Below, one piece after another: positions 55,361 to 64,000 of a DNA stretch of 64,000 bases. The stretch is from Clarireedia homoeocarpa (taxonomy: Eukaryota; Ascomycota; Leotiomycetes; Helotiales; Rutstroemiaceae). The translations under genes and the position numbers were made by a program. The DNA lies in assembly GCA_001465935.1 (NCBI GenBank), contig LNKV01000020.1, forward strand, positions 441,252 to 505,251. Direction: 5' to 3'. The notes beneath the pieces are model-generated. The model had not been told where the DNA came from. It was given only the letters and a program-made list of their open reading frames with translations, and did no database searches. The stretch's first letter is position 1; every line of letters starts with the position of its first letter.

Positions 55361-58300
55361 AAGAGAGGTGAGATTATCTACACGTCGCAATGTACTTATA
55401 AATTATGAAATGTACTTATCAATTATGATACGAAGGGATAAGTTCAGAAAAGTGAATGTGGTTGTGTAGATAAGTCTAGTCCTAGTCCACTTCTCGGAAG
55501 GATGCGCGGGGAGACGCAAAGGATTTTATTTGGGAGCTCGTTGGTGGGGTGGGGGAGGAAGGGTTTTGGCATTTTTGGTGTGGAAGTGGATGTTGGTGGA
55601 TGTGGTGGGTGGGTTTTTGCCTCGATTGATCATTGACCGGGTTAATGCGTGAGGATGGATGAGGATGAATGCGTGAGGATGGATGAGGATGAGTGAGGAT
55701 GGGCGATGACGGGTGAGGATGGGCGATGACGGCTAGAACCGCGTCCTCTCTTTTGCTTTGCGTCTTACATACCGCATTCGGACATGGAATTACTCATCAA
55801 ACTGGAAGTCCCTCGACAGGAGGCTGAGAGGCTGGCGGCAAAGCCAAGGCAACGTTGGAGGTTAAGAATCTGAGTAAGAGTCTTTGAGTCTTCGAGTCTT
55901 CTTACCAATGGTGCTTAGTCCTAACTCTTCTTACCAATGGTAGAAACTGGATGCCATTAGCCCATTTTTATCAGATCTACAAAGTACCACCAAATCTTAC
56001 ATATACTACTCCGATTCCACCCCGTCGACACCCACCTCCACCTGGCCACCATGTGCATACGAGGTTGTGGTGATTTGTATGAGTATCAAGGGTCTACGGA
56101 TGCACTACGCCTCTGCCAGCGCCAGTATTTTATATCTGCAAGTCGATGACCCACTCCAAGGAGACCCAAGGAGACCCAAGCAGACCCAAGCAGGAGCAGG
56201 CACGACAGGCAAACGTTCAGTCCGACTCGCTGGGACATTCGGATAATATTCCACGCATAGGCACAGCACGTCGTACCCAGGGCTGATGCTGCTTGGCGTG
56301 TGTCTTTCTTTGCCCTTTCGCCCTTTCGCCCTTTCGCCCTCTTCTCCCACGTGCGTGACCAAGGCGATATGGAAAAAAGGCCCTCGTCTATCTCGAGAAC
56401 GGACGATGGTAAAGACGTTGGCTGCATGCTAACCTCGGAAGGGAAGGGCATCTGGATCGTGGTGCATGATATCACATCATCCTTGGCTCATGGCTAATCC
56501 TCCAATCAGCGCTCCCTCCCGGAAAACCAGATTCATCAGAATTGTGAGTGAATGAAACACCGATGTGTACAAAGTGCTGCCCTTTGTTTCAAGTCCATCG
56601 ATACCAACCCTTGGAAGCTGTACCGAGTACATACGAGCTACGACTCGGTCGGCCTGCCCTTTCCGGCTGACCGAGAGCGGTGTGAGGCCCACCTCTCACT
56701 GCCTTCTAATGCGCATCGCCTCTAGCCTCTGAGTCGTTCACGTAAGCAGCAGAAAGAAGAGTCATCCGCCAGCTGGATTCATTCATAAGTCATCCGAAGG
56801 AAGTTTCTGATTACAGTACAATCTCGAAAAGACGGAAAGAGTCACAGATTACCCAGCAGAGAGGCAATTTCTCCGTCGGTCGACAGCAATGTGCGCATTT
56901 CCTGCCAACTCCTTCCCATCTCCCATAACAGTTTCCTTCCCATCTCCCATAACAGTTTTGGGTGGAACTGCTGTCTCTTGTTTCCAACGCTTTTGCACAA
57001 CGGTATCCGCACTCGCTTCCATCTCAACGGGAATTGTTTTATTCACGGCTAGTGTCTTTCTATCATCCGGCTTGAATCCGGCGCGCTTCATTCGTTTCAA
57101 GAAGTTTTCCTAAGGGATCCGAGAATATGCGTCAATCCACCAGCACAAGATATATTAGTCGGTACCTGGACTGGACAGTGTTGTGTACAGCGTCGTGTGC
57201 AGCTAGCATGAATGCGATACAGTAGATTGAATGACCTCACCTTATCCGCCGGCTCGAGTCATAATCGCCTTTCACTCACCCTACAGTAGCTTTGCTGCGA
57301 ATGCAGTGTGCATCCATCCTGTGATCAAGCCAACAAGTTCTCGACACGGCGAGCCCAACCGGGATAACATCCAGAGTCTCTATGCGAGGTTCAGGTACAA
57401 AGTACAAGGCCCATATTCCTCCACAAAATGCCATGCCATGTCAATCAACCCAGCCAATAGAATTCTGCTTTTTAATCTTGCAATGCAGCAATCGACTACT
57501 TCCATCCAAAAGTCCGTTCGTCTTCACAGGGAGAGAAGAAGACGGGGAAATTTGGGCATGATTGTGCTGCGTTCATACTGCACCTCTGCATATCCAGTCG
57601 CATGCTTTGATACTTGATGGAGCTGTCTGGGTGGAGGGATATCTGCAAAGCCTTTCCCATAGCCAATCAGATCGCATGGTAGGAAAAAGGTGGTCCGCAA
57701 GCAAGCACTCACGCACTCTACTTCGTACTATGGGTCACCGGTCTCCGTACTCCGTACTCATTTAGTCCACTGAGGAGCTTTGAAATCTGATCGATCGGTC
57801 TAGGACATCTTTTGAACATCTTTTGAACATCTTTTGAACTATGTCTCGTGCCAGTGGAAAGGGCTAGAAACGCAGCGGATTGAGGAGGAGAAGGAAAAGA
57901 CAAAGAGAAAGAGAGGGAGAGAGGGGGGGGGGGCAGAGGGGGAGCGAGAGAGAGAGAAGGTAAGAAGGTAAGAAGGTAAGAAGAACCAATACCTTGTTAA
58001 ACTTCCACAAACAAACAAAGAATCGCAAGAGAAATTGAGACAAGGCAAGTTCACGATTTCGATCACCTGCATTTTCATTGGACCTGAAACTGATGGGACG
58101 AGGGAACGCGTAAAGCTAATTGGACCGGAAAGTGGAACGCGAAACTCCAGAGCGAAAACGTGAGGAACCGTGGAGCGTGCTTCACCTCATGGTTACAGTA
58201 CAATGAATGAAGGTACGGTTACTGCGACTACGAAGTACTTCGTACCTATTATTATCTATCAATCAGCCAGAACTAAAACTTCCTGTAACAATCAACCTGA

Positions 58301-58413
58301 TAGTAATCTAATCCATCGCACCTCAATTCCAATAAATCTCACTGCTCACTGCTCACTTCTCCCAAAACTCCTCTCATTCTTGAATTGACAATCGATTTCA
58401 TCCACTCGTATAC

Positions 58414-58483
58414 AAAAGTCCAAAGTCCAAAGTCCAAAGTCCAAAGCCCAAAGTCCAAAGTACCAAGTACAAAGTCCAAAGTC
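58414..58483 (+). repeat. (aaagtcc)n tandem array
   Basis: About ten 7-bp units with a few substitutions, in the 5' flank of CAC2. Confidence 0.85.
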
Positions 58484-58777
58484 CTCACCTTCACCCGCGC
58501 AGGATGGATGGTTAAGGTTTCAATCATTGCAGCAACTCCCAACGGCTACCCTAACCTCGCATCTGCAATCCTACCCTACGATCGTCCAAGAGTCCTACAA
58601 TTCATTCATCCATCCGCACTTCATTGTAATTCGATCAGAAAGGCCCTACATCCACCACATTCAAAGGGGCCGGAAATTCCACTACCCATCTACTACCAGC
58701 AGTGCTCTGGCTGTCAACGTTCGGAGCCCAATCTTCAGCCTTGATTCTCACAAAACCGACCAAGAACAGCCAGCACC

Positions 58778-61182
58778 ATGAAAGCTACACCGTTAATCAT
58801 AAATTGGCACGACCAAAATGCCCCAATTTACAGCTGTGATTGGGAAAAGGCTGGCAAGGGAAGGCTAGCTACCGGCGGGGGAGACGGAAATGTCCGAGTA
58901 CGTTTGATATGTACATCGGAGGAACAATTGACCATTTACTGATACAGAATAGCTATGGAAGATAGAATCGGATGGCGAGGACCGCAAAATCGAGTACTTA
59001 TGCACTCTGCAGAAGCACACACAGGCTGTCAATGTAGTGCGATGGGCACCGAAAGGTAGGCATAAAATACCATATCTGTATCAGGACGGAGTGAGACTGA
59101 CTGCTTGTTTGCAGGAGACTTACTAGCATCAGCCGGCGACGATGGAAACGTTCTCTTATGGGTCCCTACCGACGCTGCTGCTGCACCTGCATTTGGAGGG
59201 GATGGATTCGAAGAGAAGGAAGCATGGCGAACAAAACATATGTGTCGATCATCCGGAGCTGAAATATACGATTTGGCTTGGTCTCCAGACTCTGTCTATT
59301 TCATCATAGGAAGTATGGATAATGTCGCCAGAATATACAACGCTCAAACAGGCATGCGAATATCAGAATCCAAAGCACTACCCATGGGGCTAATTTGTTA
59401 TCACAGGGCAACTCATTCGCCAAATCGCTGAACATCAACATTATGTTCAAGGTGTAGCATGGGATCCTCTAAACGAATATATTGCTACACAATCCTCCGA
59501 TCGGTCTGTCCACATATACACATTGAGAACGAAAGATGGCCAATTCAGTCTGGATAATCGAGAGGAACCGAAGAGAATTGGGTATAACCTGAAAATGGAT
59601 TTACCAGGGAGGAGGATATCTTCGCACAGCCCTGCCCCGCCCGAGTTAGGGTTTCGTTCCCAATTACCGCCCGAAACTCCAAATACAATGGGCTCTCCAG
59701 CTCCCTCATGCCCAGGTACTCCGACGTCTATTGCTTTGCCCATGAATCCTCCGAGCGTAATCAGCCACAGTCGACGATCTTCATTCGGCGCATCCTCACC
59801 CGCAATGTCGATGCGGAGATCAGTCTCTCCAGCACCTTCCATGCCGCTGCCTGCTGTGATGCCCATGGAAGCTTCACCAAAGCCATACTCAATGATCGGA
59901 CTTGGAGTTAAGAATGCCAACATTTATGCAAACGAAACCTTGAAGTCGTTCTTCCGAAGATTGGCTTTCACGCCCGATGGCAGCCTCCTCTTTACCCCTG
60001 CTGGGCAATATCAAACACAACACAAAGGGTTAGAAGAGGGTGCGAAAACAATGTATGAGGTTATCAACACGGTCTACATCTATACAAGAGGTGGGATAAA
60101 CAAGCCACCTGTTGCACATTTACCAGGCCACAAGAAACCTTCGGTGGCTGTTAAGTGTTCGCCAGTTTACTATAGTACACGCAAAGGTGCAGCGCCGCCG
60201 ACAAAACATATTTCCATTGATACTTCTTCAGCAGAAGATACCATGGCTGCACTACCAGAACCAGCAGTAGTTCCAAAATCACCTTCACAACTTAGTACCA
60301 TGGAACCACCTCCACTTATCCCTCAAAGCAGTGATATGTCTCGACCGACTTCATCACCGAAACCGAAACCTTTGGAAGTGGAGACTAATGTCGCATCACA
60401 AGGTCCTACTATGGCATTCTCCTTACCTTATCGTATGGTCTATGCAGTTGCTACGGAAGATTCCGTTCTGTTATACGATACCCAGCAGCAGACCCCATTA
60501 TGTGTGGTGAGCAACTTGCATTGTGCTACTTTCACAGACTTATCATGGTAAGTAAATCCATCATGCTCGACTCGACGGGTTGTTACTAACAATTTGTAGG
60601 TCAACCGACGGATCAACCTTACTAATGACATCGTCAGATGGATTCTGTTCGACATTGACCTTCGCGCCAGGCGAACTTGGCCAGGTTTATGAAGAAGAGG
60701 TGCCATCAGCAAAACGATCCTTCCTTAGTGGCTCAGCAATTTCTTCTTCACAGAACACTCCCATGGCTACGCCAACCGCAATTGCACCTCCATCTCCATT
60801 TCCACCAAGTCACCACAGAACATCCTCTAATCCTATGATTGCACCTTCACCTCCAGCAACTCACATCAACAACTTCCGACCCTCATCGCCTACGCGATCG
60901 AATTCTACTTCATCGGTAGCAACACAATCTTCATATGCCCAACCTCCTCAAGGTACAGTCATCAGTAATCCGACTCCTATGAGTAGCAGTCTGCCAAGCA
61001 TCGCTGCAGCTAAATCATCTGTCGTCCCAATGACAACGCCGCCCCAAACTCCTCAAAGTACTACAAGTTCCGTGTCGGGACTGAAGCGAGATGCGAGTGA
61101 GAGTGAACGAGAGGACGGTGGTAATGAGAAGAAAAAGAGGAGAATTGCACCGAGTCAAATTTCGACTTTGAACCCAAATTAA
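58778..61182 (+). CDS. CAC2: CAF-1 subunit B (Cac2/p60), WD40 histone chaperone
   Basis: Exons 58778-58897, 58953-59055, 59115-59351, 59407-60547 and 60600-61182 give 727 residues. The N-terminus, NWHDQNAPIYSCDW, and the WD repeats (GGGDGNVRLWK, HTQAVNVVRWAPKGDLLASA, YDLAWSPDSVYFIIGSMD, HYVQGVAWDP, SSDRSVHIYTL) are those of Cac2/CHAF1B. A conserved block, LKSFFRRLAFTPDGSLLFTP, and a late blade, VVSNLHCATFTDLSW, follow. The WD array is interrupted by Ser/Pro-rich inserts and ends in a disordered basic tail with KKKRRIAPSQ. CAF-1 deposits H3-H4 onto replicated DNA through PCNA. Intron 3 (59352-59406) starts GC rather than GT; no GT donor restores the QTGQLIRQ junction. Confidence 0.93.
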
Positions 61183-63070
61183 GCATTTGGGGAAGTAATG
61201 ACCTGGTGCAGAAGGAAGCAAAACGATTATTTTTCTTTTGTACAATTGATAATGTGATACTTACGGCATGGATGGGTAATTTTACCTCGGAGTCAAAAGT
61301 GTGCAAAGGCCGGATAGGGGAAACTTCTTGACACCATTGCTGTGATGGCTGGTGTCTTGTCTGGGAAATACTCACAAATTTTAGCGGAGTGTATTTGGGA
61401 TTTGACTGTGTACAATTTTGAACATTTTTTCCCCCGTGTGCCCTTTCTTTGCGCTCTTTTTTTTTTTTTTTTCTCTCTAGCGGCTGGGTTTTCTTTTGCC
61501 TGCTGCTTTTACTTTTCATGGGTTGGGCGGGCTGGCTGGCTGCACCAACTTTGGATATGATGCATGGGATGTGGGTTGCTATTTAGTTTAGTTTTGCTGT
61601 ATGCGGGGAGATATCAGGGAACGGCAACTGGGAAAGGGGAAACAGAGGGAAGATTTATTTCTCTGTCTCTGTGGGTATGAAGATCGAGAGGGAAGGGAAG
61701 GAATGGAAGGCCAAAGGTGTGCGGAGGGAAATTGATACGTTGTCTTGCTTTGTTATGTTTTACTTGACACTTGATATGGATGGAGTGGGCTGGAATGGAT
61801 AGGGAAGGTGAGGGTGATGATGATTATGATGAACTGGATACTAGTTGTTATACTAGAAAATAGGTAGCCGGGCAGGGCAGTTAGTATTGTTGCAGTGGAG
61901 GGAATTAGAAGAAGAAAAAAAAATACATCATGGAAGCATCGGAGGGTTGAGGTCAAATGAAATTAAATAAATTCAATTATATATATATATACTGTTGGTT
62001 TGATAAATGTTTTGTGATTGAACACATCCATTCCTTCATCTCGTTTATTCTCCTTGTAAGACAGAGTTTTACTTACTTACTAACTATCCATTATATATTA
62101 TATATATATATCATAATAAGATTCACACCGGGAAAGTACAGTACAGCGGAATTACTTGGTTGCTTGGCTACTACTTACTTTATATAACAGAGTAGAGTAG
62201 AGTAGAGTAGAGTAAGTAACTTGGAAGAGAGTAAAGTAAATTCAATAACTATCCACTCACTGTATGTATATATATAATATAATCTTATCTTACTTACTAT
62301 ATTATATACTACATGCATGCTAGTTTAGTTTAGTTAGTTAGTTGACTTGGTTTGTTGTTTATTTATTATTTAATAATTATAGTTAGTTCTTGATATTTAT
62401 TTATTTATTTATTTTATTTATTTTGATTGAGTTAATTAAATTAGGTTGAACTCTTCCTGTAGTGGAACGAACTTGTATAAATACATAGATAGCTAGCTGT
62501 AGATTAGTTGTAAGTTATGCTGTTTGTGCTGTGTGTTTGTGTGTGTGTGTGTGTGTGTGTATGTATACTAAGATGGGGATTGGAGAGAGGGTGTATGTAT
62601 GTATGTATGTATATATGTATTGTCTGCACTAGTGTGATGGGCGGGATGTATAGCTGGATTCGATTGGATTGCATAGGACTGACTGGCTTTGGGAAAGAGA
62701 GCTGTGCTGGGAGGAAGGAAGATTGTGTGTGTGTGTGTTTTGGAGGAAAAAAAGGGAAGGAAGGAGGGGAGATGGGGATAACTTAGCTTCCTCTTCTTGA
62801 ATTCAATCTTTGTCTCTTTTCGATTTCTGCTTCTGTTTTTCTTCTCCTGGCTTCTCGTCTCTGTTTGTCCCCAACTCATACCCTCTTTTTTTTCACACCG
62901 GCCTTTCTCCTTTTTTCGTTTGCAAGAGCTCACTGCTTGGTTGCTTGCTTTGGACGGGCGGAGGTTTATCTTGACCAAGGAGAGAGAGTATAGCTGAATT
63001 AATCAATTAATTGCTTCGAGCATTCTCTGCATCAATCGACTTGTGATACTTTCAACTCGATTTCTCAAAA
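61183..63070. other. Intergenic with microsatellites, upstream of the hydrophobin gene
   Basis: About 1.9 kb without a supported gene. It has poly(T) near 61458-61472, TATATA runs near 61979 and 62098, agagt units near 62190-62212, ATTT units near 62396-62420 and a (gt)n run at 62531-62560. The last 250 bp are pyrimidine-rich, as expected for a fungal promoter and 5' leader. Confidence 0.45.
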
Positions 63071-63782
63071 ATGAAGCATCTCGTCCTCCTCGTCCTCGCT
63101 CTCACCACAACCACAGCCGCCATCCCGACCTCTCCCCTTCCTCCTATCCTCACCGACTCCGTCACAGCCCTCATCAATCTCAGCCAACTCAACGCCCCGC
63201 CCCCAGCGGAGCTACAGACGACCAACCCGTCTGGGAAATGCGCGGCGATAAATAATGGGGAAGCGGTTTGCTGTGCGCAGCAGCTGGAGGGCCAGCAGCC
63301 GGTTGTGAAGGGTGCTGCGGGGCTGCTGTATGAGGGGGAGTTGAATCAGAATTCGGTTAATGGGATTGCTTGTGAGTAATATGTTTTATTTTATTTTATT
63401 TTGTTTTTTTTTGGAGGGAGCGAGTCGAAAGGGGGGAGAACGGAAAAGGGAGAGAAGGCTGATGATTTATGGATATATAGGTGTGAGAGAAACGGAGGGT
63501 TTTACATGTCCGCGGGATCATTATGAGCTTTGCTGTCGGGTTACCGCACTGGTGAGTTTTGTTTTTCTATTACTTTCTTCTCCAGCTGCAATCTCCCCCG
63601 ATAGCTTAGCTTCTCGTCTATATATTTATATAAGAAGCAAGCACTGGGGATTAATTGGTGTGTGAGATGCAAGGACGTGGAGAGTGTTGATGGAGTGGAT
63701 TGAAAAAGGCTGATGATGGGTGAATTATATATAGATGGATGTCCCTGCAATCAATCTCGCAATGTGGTGTCAAGGTACTTAG
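63071..63782 (+). CDS. Hydrophobin (class I spacing)
   Basis: Three exons, 63071-63371, 63481-63551 and 63735-63782, with introns of 109 and 183 bp, give 139 residues. The signal peptide is MKHLVLLVLALTTTTAA. The mature part has the eight-cysteine hydrophobin pattern: C-X9-CC-X32-C-X8-C-X7-CC-X16-C with three residues after the last Cys. The junctions rebuild the fourth Cys (GIAC-VRETEG) and place the eighth in WCQGT, coded by the tiny last exon. The long gap between Cys3 and Cys4 favours class I. Hydrophobins are secreted, self-assemble at air-water interfaces and coat hyphae and spores. The third exon is short, so the eighth Cys is the least certain part of the model. Confidence 0.85.
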
Positions 63783-64000
63783 GGAGTCTGACGACGAAGT
63801 TTTGGAACGTCAAGTTTTGACTACAAGTATACGACTGAAGAACACAAGAGCAAACTTTCCGATTAGTTGGACTGTAGCTGGGGTGAGGTGCTGCATTGGA
63901 ACGAACGTTCGAGATACATACGATATGACAATAGCGAGGATTCTTCCAATCATGTTACCGGACCACCTGGAATGAAATTTGGAAAGCAGAAGAGTTTGAG

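Larger units (their letters stand above)
54733..58777. other. 4-kb intergenic region with many simple repeats
   Basis: No supported gene. It contains a (gag)n/(gaa)n purine tract (55278-55360), a GATGAG-type minisatellite (about 55642-55735), three cgccctttc units (56317-56340), three 12-bp acatcttttgaa-type units (57807-57840), a G run near 57926 and a 7-bp (aaagtcc)n array (58414-58483). The open frames over the purine tract are products of the repeat. Confidence 0.5.

Noticed and set aside
55134..55469. Poly-Glu and poly-Ser open frames
   Set aside because: Products of a (gag)n purine tract in the flank of the ABC transporter gene.

Overview
The window is nuclear DNA of a filamentous ascomycete fungus. 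The genes carry short introns (about 47-130 bp, GT-AG, with CTAAC/CTGAC-like branch sites). The families are typically fungal: HET-domain proteins, an AA9 cellulose oxygenase with a CBM1, a hydrophobin, an RTA1-like membrane protein, a CAF-1 subunit and fungal Copia and hAT elements. Gene content and style suit a plant-associated or saprotrophic Leotiomycete, but that placement is inference.

Layout. 1-2.2 kb: a divergent pair, the start of an MFS transporter (runs off the left edge) and a two-exon trans-enoyl-reductase-like dehydrogenase. 2.6-5.3 kb: a HET protein with a multi-spanning membrane N-terminus. 5.6-18.1 kb: a rearranged accessory block holding a paraoxonase-like gene, a HET-ankyrin gene with near-identical repeats between two direct 174-bp repeats, a DnaJ/coiled-coil gene, decayed second copies of the paraoxonase 5' end and of the DnaJ gene, and two hAT-type MITEs. 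19.6-25 kb: a small membrane-anchored Gly-rich protein and a SYLF (Ysc84-like) protein. 25-30 kb: mostly non-coding, with long homopolymers, a solo-LTR candidate and a Lys-rich repeat ORF. 30.2-31.0 kb: a secreted precursor made of ten 20-residue repeats separated by Lys-Arg, the most interesting gene here. 32.1-36.6 kb: an 11-exon sterol-glucosyltransferase-like gene and an RTA1-like gene. 38.6-40.2 kb: an 11-exon AA9-CBM1 gene. 41.3-48.7 kb: a second accessory block, with two PD-(D/E)XK-like genes (one frameshifted near its end, one a pseudogene) around a rearranged Copia element that has lost its reverse transcriptase. 49.9-54.7 kb: an ABCC transporter. 58.8-61.2 kb: CAC2 (CAF-1 p60). 63.1-63.8 kb: a three-exon hydrophobin.

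How they fit. Housekeeping genes (CAC2, ABCC, SYLF, RTA1, glucosyltransferase) alternate with secreted proteins that act at the cell surface or on plant wall (AA9, hydrophobin, repeat peptide precursor) and with fast-evolving incompatibility and nuclease genes embedded in transposon debris. Exon structures were deduced by splicing in frame; each joined model keeps an open frame and a length that suits its family. No rRNA, tRNA or CRISPR feature could be supported.
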